A program made the translations under genes and the position numbers. A stretch of 64,000 bases of DNA from Neobacillus mesonae (GTDB taxonomy: Bacteria; Bacillota; Bacilli; Paenibacillales; Paenibacillaceae), in the NCBI GenBank assembly GCA_023715865.1, contig JAMBOW010000005.1:62001-126000 (forward strand), read 5' to 3'. Positions 55,160 through 63,550 of this stretch are shown piece by piece (position 1 is the stretch's first letter; every line of letters starts with the position of its first letter). The notes beneath the pieces are model-generated. The model had not been told where the DNA came from. It saw only the letters and a program-made list of their open reading frames with translations, and did no database searches.

Positions 55160-55187
55160 AACCACCCATACATGGGTGGTTTTTTGC
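55160..55187. terminator. Bidirectional terminator between convergent genes
   Basis: Stem AACCACCCAT / ATGGGTGGTT (perfect) with a short loop and a T6 run. Confidence 0.85.
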
Positions 55188-55201
55188 GCTCGCAAGCTGC
55201 A

Positions 55202-55663
55202 TTATCCTATACTCAGAATTGTCAGCAGGCCAACAAGCAGGTTAAGCAGTACACTACTAACGACAATTGAGATTTGCTTCTTGTTTAGCTGAACGGGATC
55301 AAATACAAGAGGCAGAAGCCACCTCAAAGCAATTATGAACCATATCCCTTGGATAAAACCAAGCCAGATCAGTCTTACGCCCATCTGATACTTCGCTTCG
55401 GACGCCATGTCAGATTTAAATGCCAAATCTCCAGTCATACGGAGACTGAAATAGGAAAGAAGAAAAATAATAAGTAAAATAGCGAGAGTGGAGAAGATAT
55501 AGATAAGATCTCGACGGGTCTTATTTTTCTTAATTAGAGCCGGGAGCTTGGTTTTGTTAAAACTGATTAGAAAGAATATAACACCCATGAACATAAACGC
55601 ACCTGTGAAGCACGATATGATCAGATTTGCCGCCATATTTAAAATTTGAATTAGAAGTACCAT
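55202..55663 (-). CDS. Small membrane protein of unknown function
   Basis: A 153-residue protein with four transmembrane helices (about 5-33, 52-72, 92-118 and 130-150). Positively charged loops suggest the N-terminus faces outward. No family recognised. The ATG at 55663 is preferred over a TTG two codons upstream; neither has a strong ribosome binding site. Confidence 0.6.
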   Translation of the reverse strand: MVLLIQILNMAANLIISCFTGAFMFMGVIFFLISFNKTKLPALIKKNKTRRDLIYIFSTLAILLIIFLLSYFSLRMTGDLAFKSDMASEAKYQMGVRLIWLGFIQGIWFIIALRWLLPLVFDPVQLNKKQISIVVSSVLLNLLVGLLTILSIG

Positions 55664-55844
55664 GCGCAATCCGCCTATGAGGTTAAATTGGTTAAGACTA
55701 TCGTAATGGAAAAAAACAGCAAAGTCACGAAAGCGACCAAATTAGTACTTGCTAAATTGACGATTCAACCTCAAAATATAGTTATTGCGTTAAAGTTATC
55801 TACTTACGAAAAATAATCTAAATATACATGGGAGGAATAAATAA

Positions 55845-56903
55845 ATGGAGATCGGAATCAGTACATTTGCCGAAACTTCCCCAGATGTTCATACAGGCGA
55901 GGTCATGAGTCATGCACAGCGTTTGCGTGAAGTCGTAGAAGAGATCATACTAGCTGACCAGGTGGGTCTGGATGTATACGGAGTAGGCGAGCATCATCGT
56001 AAAGATTACGCGGCTTCGAACCCTGCAGTCGTACTGGCCGCTGCCGCACCGCAAACGAAGCGGATTCGGCTTACCAGTGCTGTATCCGTTCTGTCATCGG
56101 CCGATCCGGTACGGGTATTTCAAGATTTTGCAACACTGGACGGGATTTCGAACGGCCGCGCAGAAATTATGGCCGGACGCGGTTCCTTTATTGAGTCCTT
56201 CCCTCTTTTTGGATATGACTTGAATGATTACGACACTTTATTTGATGAGAAACTGGATCTTTTGCTCAAACTGACTGCCTCGGAAAAAGTAACATGGCAG
56301 GGTACCCACCGTCCGGCGATTAACAATCTAGGAGTATACCCAAGACCAGTTCAGGATCCACTTCCAGTGTGGATTGGCAGCGGGGGCAATCAGGAGTCCG
56401 TCGTCCGTGCAGGACTGTTAGGACTGCCTCTCGTCCTTGCCATCATCGGCGGCAGACCAGCGCAGTTTGCACCTCTTGTGCAGCTGTATAAGAAGGCGGC
56501 AGCCCATGCAGGACATGATGCGTCTAAGCTGCCGGTTGCTTCACACTCGCACGGGTTCATTGCGGCTGATCAGCAGACGGCAGTCGATAAATTTTTCCTG
56601 CCAACACAGCAAAGCATGAATGTAATCGGACGGGAGCGGGGCTGGCCAAGCTATTCACGTCAAAGCTATGATGCAGCTCGCAGCTTGGAAGGCGCCCTTT
56701 ATGTCGGCGATCCGGACACCGTAGCCGAGAAGATCATCTACCTGCGTAAAAACGTCGGTATTACCCGCTTTATGCTGCATGTCCCGCTTGGTACGATGCC
56801 GCACGAGGATGTTATGACTGCAATCGAGCTGCTTGGGACGAAGGTTGCTCCTCGGGTTCGCGAAGAAATTGCAAAATGGGAAGCTGCTGGAGAAGCAAAG
56901 TAA
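55845..56903 (+). CDS. LLM-class flavin-dependent oxidoreductase
   Basis: A 352-residue luciferase-like monooxygenase (TIM-barrel, FMN-linked). GVGEHHRKDYAASNPAVVLAAAA and GRAEIMAGRGSFIESFPLFGYDLNDYD are typical of the Bacillales subgroup. Substrate not known. ATG after GGAGG. Confidence 0.9.
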   Translation: MEIGISTFAETSPDVHTGEVMSHAQRLREVVEEIILADQVGLDVYGVGEHHRKDYAASNPAVVLAAAAPQTKRIRLTSAVSVLSSADPVRVFQDFATLDGISNGRAEIMAGRGSFIESFPLFGYDLNDYDTLFDEKLDLLLKLTASEKVTWQGTHRPAINNLGVYPRPVQDPLPVWIGSGGNQESVVRAGLLGLPLVLAIIGGRPAQFAPLVQLYKKAAAHAGHDASKLPVASHSHGFIAADQQTAVDKFFLPTQQSMNVIGRERGWPSYSRQSYDAARSLEGALYVGDPDTVAEKIIYLRKNVGITRFMLHVPLGTMPHEDVMTAIELLGTKVAPRVREEIAKWEAAGEAK

Positions 56904-56912
56904 GGCATAAAC

Positions 56913-56963
56913 AAAAGATCTCTTACCCTGACCTCTTCTGGTTAAGGTTGGGGATCTTTTTTA
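56913..56963 (+). terminator. Terminator after the flavin oxidoreductase gene
   Basis: AAAGATCTCTTACC pairs imperfectly with GGTTGGGGATCTTT around the loop TGACCTCTTCTGG, with a T6 run. Confidence 0.7.
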
Positions 56964-57144
56964 TCCAGCACAATACTCTCCAAATTGTAGAATGTGTTAT
57001 TGGAATCCGAACTTTTTAGTGAAAAAGGTAGATATAAGTCGTTTTATGTAGATTTTTGGCTAGTTTAGTGGAACATCCTGCTATATAATTTAAACAAACC
57101 TTAATTGATTAATAGATTTTACAAATACACTTAATATAACGACC

Positions 57145-58725
57145 ATGGAGAAGATGATGATGGCAGAAGAGCTGCGCTTACCGGTATTCATGATTCTTGC
57201 CGGCGGAAGTATAAGTGTTATTTTATGCGTATACGGTCTGCTCCGGCTTAGGAATGCTCCGGGAGGCGTGCATTATATCTGGATGACGCTGATGGCATCG
57301 ATTTTTGCGTTTGCGTATGCGTGTGAGCTGTTAAGCACGACACTGGCACAGATTAAGTTTTGGATTATCGTTGAATATATTCCGCTTCCGCTCATTCCTT
57401 CTTTTATGCTGCTGATGTGTACTCACTACGTAGGATTGAAGCTGAAGAAATGGGTCTATTATGTCCTGTTTACCATTCCGGTTACTACGACTTTGGTACA
57501 AAGCACGAATGAACTTCACCACCTGTACTATACCTCAATGTCCCTTAAAGAGAATGCTCCTTTTCCAATTGTAGAACTAACCTATGGACCGTGGTTTGGC
57601 GTGCATTCTGTTTTTTTGTATGGATGTATTATGGCGAGTGCGGCGATCTTACTCATTGAGTGGAAAAAGGCGGCTCCAGCCTTTCGCAGGCAGCTTCTTA
57701 CTATGGCAGTGGGCAACCTTATTCCCATCCTGGGTGCTTTTATCTACTTGGCCGGCTTTAGTCCATACGGAATTGATACCGGTCCTGTTTTTATCTGCCT
57801 GTCTTTTGTGTTTCACAGCATTGCCCTGTTTCGGTTTCAAATGTTCAGCGCCGTGCCTATTGCAAGGGATATCGTGTTTGAACACATGGAGGAGGGTGTC
57901 GTCGTTCTGGACGACAAGGACATCATTATTGATTATAACAACACAGTCTTAACTGTATTTCCTAATATGAACAGCAGAGTGATTGGACGAACGGTACAGG
58001 CTGCACTTAGCGGTTATCCAGAGCTGTCTAAGCTCGTTTCACTCGGCGAAGAATTTGATTATAGCATGAGTGTCGCTGGTGAGGGCCAACATTTTCATGT
58101 CCGTTTTACACCTATTCGAAATACGAGTGAACTGCAGGTAGGCAGAATTATTACCTTCGCCAACATAACGGAACGATTTCAGATGCAAGAGCGGCTTAGA
58201 GAGCTGGCTGATACGGACGGGCTGACCCAGCTGTTGAACAAAGCCGCCTTGATCAGAGAGTCGGAAAAAATCGTCCGCGAGTACACCCAAGATGGAGGAA
58301 AAATATCGGTTATCATGTTCGACATCGATTACTTCAAGGAAGTTAACGATACGTTTGGCCATGAAGCAGGAGATATCGTATTAACCAATGTAGCAGACGC
58401 TGTTCGTACCACGCTATATGATGACGGGTTTGCAGGACGATACGGTGGAGATGAATTCATACTATGGCTTCCGGATGTATCACTGACAGAAGCGTGTGAA
58501 TTAGCAGATTCCATTCGAAAAAATATTGAAGCTCGTGAAATATTTGTTCAGGACAACGAAGTTCGAGTCACTTCAAGCTTTGGTGTAGCTCATGCAGCAA
58601 TTGCTCCTGGGAATCAGGAGCATTCCGTTCAGTGGCTTATGCGAGAAGCAGATAAGGCGCTGTACGCTGCAAAGAAATCGGGTAGAAACAGTGTCTATCC
58701 AGTTCGAAAGTTAATTCGAATGTAG
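57145..58725 (+). CDS. Membrane diguanylate cyclase with 7TM, PAS and GGDEF domains
   Basis: A 526-residue signalling enzyme that makes c-di-GMP. Seven transmembrane helices (about 10-235) of the histidine-kinase-N-terminal 7TM type are followed by a PAS domain (about 245-345) and a GGDEF domain with the intact active site GGDEF at 434-438. The upstream position for the RxxD inhibitory site reads RTTL, so product inhibition may be absent. ATG 57145 lacks a ribosome binding site; ATG 57160, 9 bases after GGAG, is an equally likely start. Confidence 0.92.
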   Translation: MEKMMMAEELRLPVFMILAGGSISVILCVYGLLRLRNAPGGVHYIWMTLMASIFAFAYACELLSTTLAQIKFWIIVEYIPLPLIPSFMLLMCTHYVGLKLKKWVYYVLFTIPVTTTLVQSTNELHHLYYTSMSLKENAPFPIVELTYGPWFGVHSVFLYGCIMASAAILLIEWKKAAPAFRRQLLTMAVGNLIPILGAFIYLAGFSPYGIDTGPVFICLSFVFHSIALFRFQMFSAVPIARDIVFEHMEEGVVVLDDKDIIIDYNNTVLTVFPNMNSRVIGRTVQAALSGYPELSKLVSLGEEFDYSMSVAGEGQHFHVRFTPIRNTSELQVGRIITFANITERFQMQERLRELADTDGLTQLLNKAALIRESEKIVREYTQDGGKISVIMFDIDYFKEVNDTFGHEAGDIVLTNVADAVRTTLYDDGFAGRYGGDEFILWLPDVSLTEACELADSIRKNIEAREIFVQDNEVRVTSSFGVAHAAIAPGNQEHSVQWLMREADKALYAAKKSGRNSVYPVRKLIRM

Positions 58726-58728
58726 CGG

Positions 58729-59619
58729 CTACCCCTCATCAGGAACGATTACATTAATATGACGTGGTAAAATATGAAGCTCAATCGGCAGAGAGGGGCC
58801 GTACTCGCCGTCTACATTGGTATAGACCGGATCATCGGATCTGATATGTACGTGCTTCGCTGTAAAATAAACCACATCCTGATGCTCCTTTAAGTTTCCC
58901 AGTAAAAGTGAAGTGCCGAAAGAAAAAGTGTTAAATACATTGATATCTTTAATAATAAAGCAGTGAATCAGGCCGTCATCAACCGAGGCATCCGGTGCCA
59001 TCTTCTCAAATCCGCCGACGGAGTTCGTCAGGGCAGCCACCACAAGAGGGGATTCGCCTACCCACGTTTCTCCATCATGCTGGATATTGAAATGATAAGA
59101 AGGACTGTTCACAAGCCGTTTAATGCCTTCTTTAAAATAAGCAAAAGCGCCAAGCTTTGATTTTTGTTCTGAAGTCACATCAGATAAAGCCTCTGCAATG
59201 GAACCGGCCGCAACGACATTTGCGAAGATTTGATCATTTAATTGTCCTATATCAATGGCCTTCAGCCGTGAAGATTGAAGGGTTCGAATGGCTTCTGCCG
59301 GATCAAGCGGAATGTGAAGCGCACGAGCGAAGTCATTAACGGTTCCCAGCGGGACAACACCCAGCTTGGGCCGATGCGCTTGGTTCATATATCCGTTGAT
59401 GGTTTCATGCAGAGTCCCGTCGCCTCCGATGGAGACGACCAGGTCATATGAGGCCTTGCAGGCTTGAATGCAAAATTCGGTAGCATCAAGCTCCTTTGCC
59501 GTTTCGTTCGTGGTAACCTGGTAACCTTGATCCTTCAGGACAGCCTGGACATCCCTGAGATATGTCAATGCCTCTTCCCTGCCGGATGATGGATTCATAA
59601 TAATCATGGCCTGCTTCAT
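58729..59619 (-). CDS. Diacylglycerol-kinase-family lipid kinase
   Basis: A 296-residue soluble kinase of the DagK/YegS/BmrU group. The nucleotide motif GGDGTLHE is at 65-72, followed by PLGTVNDFARALHIP and the C-terminal DGEYGPSLP region. It phosphorylates diacylglycerol or a related lipid; the precise substrate is uncertain. The gene ends three bases after the diguanylate cyclase stop and is transcribed convergently. ATG after AAGGAAGGAAC. Confidence 0.9.
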   Translation of the reverse strand: MKQAMIIMNPSSGREEALTYLRDVQAVLKDQGYQVTTNETAKELDATEFCIQACKASYDLVVSIGGDGTLHETINGYMNQAHRPKLGVVPLGTVNDFARALHIPLDPAEAIRTLQSSRLKAIDIGQLNDQIFANVVAAGSIAEALSDVTSEQKSKLGAFAYFKEGIKRLVNSPSYHFNIQHDGETWVGESPLVVAALTNSVGGFEKMAPDASVDDGLIHCFIIKDINVFNTFSFGTSLLLGNLKEHQDVVYFTAKHVHIRSDDPVYTNVDGEYGPSLPIELHILPRHINVIVPDEG

Positions 59620-59799
59620 ACGTTTGTTCCTTCCTTATTCATTATTATGATCTATACCCTTTAAGGGGGGGATTTGAATACCTTGCTGACAGGCATCGGA
59701 TAAAATAAGAAATTATCGTCCGCATACCTTCTATTTTTCGCCGCCCCATATCCCTTTATCATATGAGATAAGAAGATAAACGAGAGAGGTGCGGTACCA

Positions 59800-60750
59800 A
59801 TGACATCCATTCCTATATCTGAAAAATACATGAGAACATGTGCGTCCGTCATCGGACTTCCTTTTACACTTTATCAAAGTGTTCTGACAAAGCTTGAATC
59901 CAGGCAACTGACTCCCCCAGGGGACTTTGTTCAAATCGGAGAACGGAGCCTGCATACTGTGGTAACAGGGAAGGGAGATTACACCATTATTCTGGAGGCA
60001 GGCATGGGCGGCTGTTCGCTGGATTGGTCGCTGGTGCAGCCTGAGCTGTCCAAGCACGCTACAGTATTGTCTTATGACCGGTCGGGCTTTGGATGGAGCA
60101 GAGGGACGCTGCAAAGACCAACTTGCCGGCAATATGTAGAGGATCTGCGCGCTATACTGTCCGCAAAAAAATTGAAGCCTCCCTACATTCTTGTGGGACA
60201 TTCCTATGGCGGGATGATGATGAGACTGTTTGCTTCTATGTATCCCGAAGAAGTTTCAGGACTGCTGCTGGTGGACTCATCACATGAAGGTCGCTATCTG
60301 GACGCAGATTTGAAGGAATGCAGAACGCAGGAGCGGCTACAGCACTTCAAGCAGCATAGATTAGGTTACCTGCTGTCCCCGCTTGCTGTACCAAGACTAG
60401 TCAAACAGCATATCGGCTCTAAGCGTCTGCCTTCACCCATGAATCAGCAGACGGTTGCATTAGGCTACCGAAGCGCTGCATTCCAATCGGCTTATCTGGA
60501 GCTTCGCTTCGCTACGGAAAGCGCCATCCAGATGGTTAACGCCCCTCCGCTTCGGCCATCCATGCCTGTGATCGTGCTCACCGCAGGTAAACAATCGGAG
60601 GAGTGGAAAGAAAGTCAAAAGGCACTGTTCGAGCTGACCAACTGCACCATACCGCTGACCGTTCAGGAAAGCTATCACTCTATACAGATTCATCAGCCAG
60701 AAGCTGTCATTGACTCAGCACTTTCTTTGCGCGAGCTCAGCCATGGTTGA
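59800..60750 (+). CDS. Alpha/beta hydrolase
   Basis: A 316-residue protein with the alpha/beta hydrolase fold. Nucleophile Ser135 lies in the elbow GHSYGG; the oxyanion region is EAGMGG and YDRSGFGWS; the acid is probably the Asp before SSHEGRY (near 166) and the catalytic His near 297 (ESYHSIQIH). Substrate unknown. ATG after GAGAGGTG. Confidence 0.88.
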   Translation: MTSIPISEKYMRTCASVIGLPFTLYQSVLTKLESRQLTPPGDFVQIGERSLHTVVTGKGDYTIILEAGMGGCSLDWSLVQPELSKHATVLSYDRSGFGWSRGTLQRPTCRQYVEDLRAILSAKKLKPPYILVGHSYGGMMMRLFASMYPEEVSGLLLVDSSHEGRYLDADLKECRTQERLQHFKQHRLGYLLSPLAVPRLVKQHIGSKRLPSPMNQQTVALGYRSAAFQSAYLELRFATESAIQMVNAPPLRPSMPVIVLTAGKQSEEWKESQKALFELTNCTIPLTVQESYHSIQIHQPEAVIDSALSLRELSHG

Positions 60751-60776
60751 TTGCAAGAAATATAGGTTCATAACTA

Positions 60777-60820
60777 AAGGATTCCTTAGCATAAGACGAG
60801 GCTGGGGTATCCTTTTTGTG
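60777..60820 (+). terminator. Terminator after the hydrolase gene
   Basis: AAAGGATTCC pairs with GGGTATCCTTTTT around a 19-base loop. Confidence 0.65.
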
Positions 60821-60838
60821 TTTAACTTCCAATTCAAC

Positions 60839-60867
60839 TGGACATATGTAAAAAAACACACTATAAT
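60839..60867 (+). promoter_or_regulatory. Strong sigma-A promoter of the MFS exporter gene
   Basis: -35 TGGACA (60839-60844, one mismatch to TTGACA), a 17-base spacer and a perfect TATAAT (60862-60867). The transcription start should lie near 60875, just before the operator. Confidence 0.82.
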
Positions 60868-60881
60868 TAATTTTGTAATTT

Positions 60882-60898
60882 AGTTACCCAAGGTAACT
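60882..60898 (+). promoter_or_regulatory. Palindromic operator of the MFS exporter gene
   Basis: AGTTACCCAAGGTAACT is a perfect 7-3-7 inverted repeat just downstream of the predicted transcription start, which is where a repressor would block elongation. The regulator (MarR-, TetR- or HxlR-like) is not in this window. Confidence 0.7.
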
Positions 60899-60903
60899 AT
60901 TTT

Positions 60904-60984
60904 ATGAGAGAGTACAATAGCCCAGTTGTGGGCAGACTTGAACTGTGTTCAACTTCTGCTTTTTCATTTCTCGGCCTTTTGTAA
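60904..60984 (+). CDS. Possible leader peptide of the MFS exporter
   Basis: A 26-codon frame, MREYNSPVVG to FLGLL-stop, between the operator and the terminator at 61008. Only an AAGG lies upstream as a ribosome binding site. The layout would suit translation-coupled attenuation, but evidence for translation is weak. Confidence 0.3.
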   Translation: MREYNSPVVGRLELCSTSAFSFLGLL

Positions 60985-61007
60985 AAAGAATGAACTCCTA
61001 ATTTTGC

Positions 61008-61045
61008 AAAGGACCAGCTTGCGGTATGCGGGAATGGTCCTTTTT
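61008..61045 (+). terminator. Attenuator-like terminator before the MFS gene
   Basis: Perfect 9-bp stem AAAGGACCA / TGGTCCTTT with an 18-base loop and a T5 run. It lies 44 bases before the MFS start codon and downstream of the operator, so it must be read through for the gene to be expressed. Confidence 0.75.
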
Positions 61046-61088
61046 GTACTTTCTTTAACTCTAATTTTAAGAAAGGTGATACATTTAC

Positions 61089-62303
61089 ATGGAACAGACC
61101 CTATCGAAGGATCGATTATGGACTAAGGATTTTCTCATTGTCTTTGGTGTGAACTTTTTGTTGTTTTTATGTTTTTATTTACTTGTCGTCATTATGCCGT
61201 CCTATGCAATAAATGAGTTTGGGGCATCAGAAAGCATGGGTGCTTTCGCATCCAGTATCTTTGTGATCGGGGCGCTGATCGGCCGTCTTGTCGGGGGCAG
61301 AACGATTGAAAAGGTAGGACGTAAACGCATGCTGTTTACCGGATTGATCTCATTTGTCATCCTGACTTTTCTTTACTTTGTTACTCCAAATTTGGGCGTG
61401 CTCCTGATTGTCCGTCTGCTTCACGGGATGGGCTTTGCTCTTGCTTCTACAGCAACAGGAACAATCTCGGCAAGTCTTATTCCTCATTCCAGAAGAGGTG
61501 AAGGAACAGGCTATTACGGGGTCAGTATTATCATTGCTTCGGCCATCGGTCCGTTTTTAGGACTATTAATCAAAGAAAATGGCAGTATTACGTTCAACTT
61601 CATTTTATGCGCAGTTCTAGGCGTATTATCCCTGGCTTCGTCATTACTGATGAACGTTCCGAAATTAACGCTTACGGCAGAGCAGCAGAAGGATTTGAAA
61701 GGGTTCAAGCTTTCGAACTTTCTTGAGCCGAAGGCAGTTCCTGTCTCGATCATCAGCTTTGTCATGGCGTTTGGATACTCCAGCATTTTGACATATCTCA
61801 CGCTGTTTGCGGAAAAAGTCAATTTAGTGGAAGTGGCCAGCTTCTTCTTTATCGTATATGCCATTGTCGTTATTTTGACAAGACCATTTACGGGAAAATG
61901 GTTCGACAAGCGCGGAATCAACATTGTTATGTATCCCGCTATCTTGCTGTTTGCCATTGGCCTTGTCATTCTCAGCCAGGTACACAGCGGTGCCCTGCTG
62001 CTGCTATCCGCTGTATTTGTCGGACTTGGATACGGAACGACGCAAGCCAGCGCCCAAGCATTAGCGGTGAAGAGATCACCGGTACACCGGATGGGTCTCG
62101 CGACGTCGACCTACTACATTTTCGTCGATGTCGGAATTGGTGTCGGACCGTTTATTCTCGGTTTTCTTACACCGGTCATTGGCTACAACGGTATGTATAT
62201 GACGATGGCAGCCCTAATGATCATCGGATTTATTCTGTATTATGCCCTGGTGGGTAGAAAAGAGTCATCAATGAAAGCATCTGAACTAAAAATTATAGAA
62301 TAA
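61089..62303 (+). CDS. MFS-family exporter
   Basis: A 404-residue major facilitator with 12 transmembrane helices. The MFS motif between helices 2 and 3 is GRLVGGRTIEKVGRKRM, and a helix-5 motif C-like GIGPFLGLL is present (typical of drug:proton antiporters). The substrate is unknown. The start ATG follows AAGAAAGGTGAT. Its elaborate control region (operator, leader, terminator) fits an inducible exporter. Confidence 0.9.
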   Translation: MEQTLSKDRLWTKDFLIVFGVNFLLFLCFYLLVVIMPSYAINEFGASESMGAFASSIFVIGALIGRLVGGRTIEKVGRKRMLFTGLISFVILTFLYFVTPNLGVLLIVRLLHGMGFALASTATGTISASLIPHSRRGEGTGYYGVSIIIASAIGPFLGLLIKENGSITFNFILCAVLGVLSLASSLLMNVPKLTLTAEQQKDLKGFKLSNFLEPKAVPVSIISFVMAFGYSSILTYLTLFAEKVNLVEVASFFFIVYAIVVILTRPFTGKWFDKRGINIVMYPAILLFAIGLVILSQVHSGALLLLSAVFVGLGYGTTQASAQALAVKRSPVHRMGLATSTYYIFVDVGIGVGPFILGFLTPVIGYNGMYMTMAALMIIGFILYYALVGRKESSMKASELKIIE

Positions 62304-62347
62304 TCTTTTACACACTCCATGTTCCAAAGGAAAAGGCAGAAACAATC

Positions 62348-62392
62348 AAACCAGGCAGTGCCTCATCGGCGCTACGCCTGGTTTTTTTCTGT
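62348..62392 (+). terminator. Terminator after the MFS gene
   Basis: Stem AAACCAGGC / GCCTGGTTT with an inner AGTGCC / GGCGCT arm and a T7 run. Confidence 0.85.
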
Positions 62393-62504
62393 TTTCGGAC
62401 TTTAAGCAAACCTTCAGTCAACGTTCAAGGTGAATTCAGTTTGGAGCTCTATACTGATCTTGTAACATCACAACAAGATGGAAACACAAGGAGGAACAAA
62501 AATA

Positions 62505-63452
62505 ATGAACAAAATTGTAAAAGTAATGTCGGGAACAGCATTTGCAGGTATGTTGGCTTTCAGCTCGCTGACGCCAACCTTTGCAGCGGAAGGGCAAGCT
62601 GTAAATACCAGTCAGGCGGTAACACAAAAAGAAGCAGCAGGATGCATCACGCAGACGAAAGCGAAGGAAGTTGCACTCAAGCAGGTGAGCGGAGCTTATA
62701 AATCAGCTGAGCTGGTGAAGGAAAGCAGTACTTATATTTACAAAGTAATTGTAGTTGGAGAAGACGGAAACGAGCATCAGGTGAAGCTGAACGCCAAGAC
62801 AGGCAAAGTAATCAATTCCAGCGTGCAGACAAAAGCCAGCTTTATTTCGAAGCAAAATGCTAAATCAGTAGCTTTGAAGCAGGTGAAAGGGACATTTAAG
62901 ACTGCAGAGCTCAAACAGGAGAACGGTGTTTTTGTTTACAATGTCATCGTCCTTGACCAGAACGGTAAGCAGCAGCAGGTTAAGATTAATGCAGATACTG
63001 GTAAGGTAACGAAAACCGAGACGGTGACTCAAACAACAACACAAACGACGACAACATCAACAAAGACGGTGTCTCAGGTCAAGATTACAGCAGCTAAAGC
63101 ACAAACGGCTGCGCTTAAAGAGGTTAACGGAGCCGTCAAAACTGCCAAGCTCACGAAAGAGAATGGAGTTAATTTATATCATGTGAATGTCATCGGGGAA
63201 GACGGTAAAGAGCACGAAGTGAAGGTGAATGCGTCGACCGGGAAAATTGTAAAAACAACCTCCAGCAGTCAGGTTACTTATTTGACCAAAGCTAAAGCTA
63301 AAACAGCGGCACTTAAGTATCAAACAGGTACAGTGAAGTCCGTAACAATGAAAGTGGAGAATGGGACATGCATCTACCAGGTCTCCATTAAAGATAACAG
63401 CGGCAAAACCCAACAGGTCAACATTAATGCTCAAACAGGAGTGAAGTGCTAA
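62505..63452 (+). CDS. Secreted protein with four PepSY-like repeats
   Basis: A 315-residue exported protein. A signal peptide (about 1-29, ending FAAEG) is followed by four PepSY repeats (about 45-105, 108-170, 190-255 and 258-315), each with A-x-x-A-L-K, a central tyrosine-containing strand and a closing NAxTGKV/I-type strand. A Thr-rich stretch (about 171-192) separates the second and third. PepSY domains are often inhibitors of secreted peptidases. ATG follows AAGGAGG by 10 bases. Confidence 0.85.
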   Translation: MNKIVKVMSGTAFAGMLAFSSLTPTFAAEGQAVNTSQAVTQKEAAGCITQTKAKEVALKQVSGAYKSAELVKESSTYIYKVIVVGEDGNEHQVKLNAKTGKVINSSVQTKASFISKQNAKSVALKQVKGTFKTAELKQENGVFVYNVIVLDQNGKQQQVKINADTGKVTKTETVTQTTTQTTTTSTKTVSQVKITAAKAQTAALKEVNGAVKTAKLTKENGVNLYHVNVIGEDGKEHEVKVNASTGKIVKTTSSSQVTYLTKAKAKTAALKYQTGTVKSVTMKVENGTCIYQVSIKDNSGKTQQVNINAQTGVKC

Positions 63453-63507
63453 CACAGCGGATAGCCTAATCTCTTTCCTTACTCATCACCACTTTCGCTT
63501 TCCATAT

Positions 63508-63550
63508 AAAGAGAGGAACGACTTATCATGTCGCTCCTCTCTTTTTCTAT
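63508..63550. terminator. Bidirectional terminator between convergent genes
   Basis: AAAGAGAGGA(A/G)CGAC pairs with GTCGCTCCTCTCTTT around TTATCAT, flanked by A and T runs. Confidence 0.8.
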
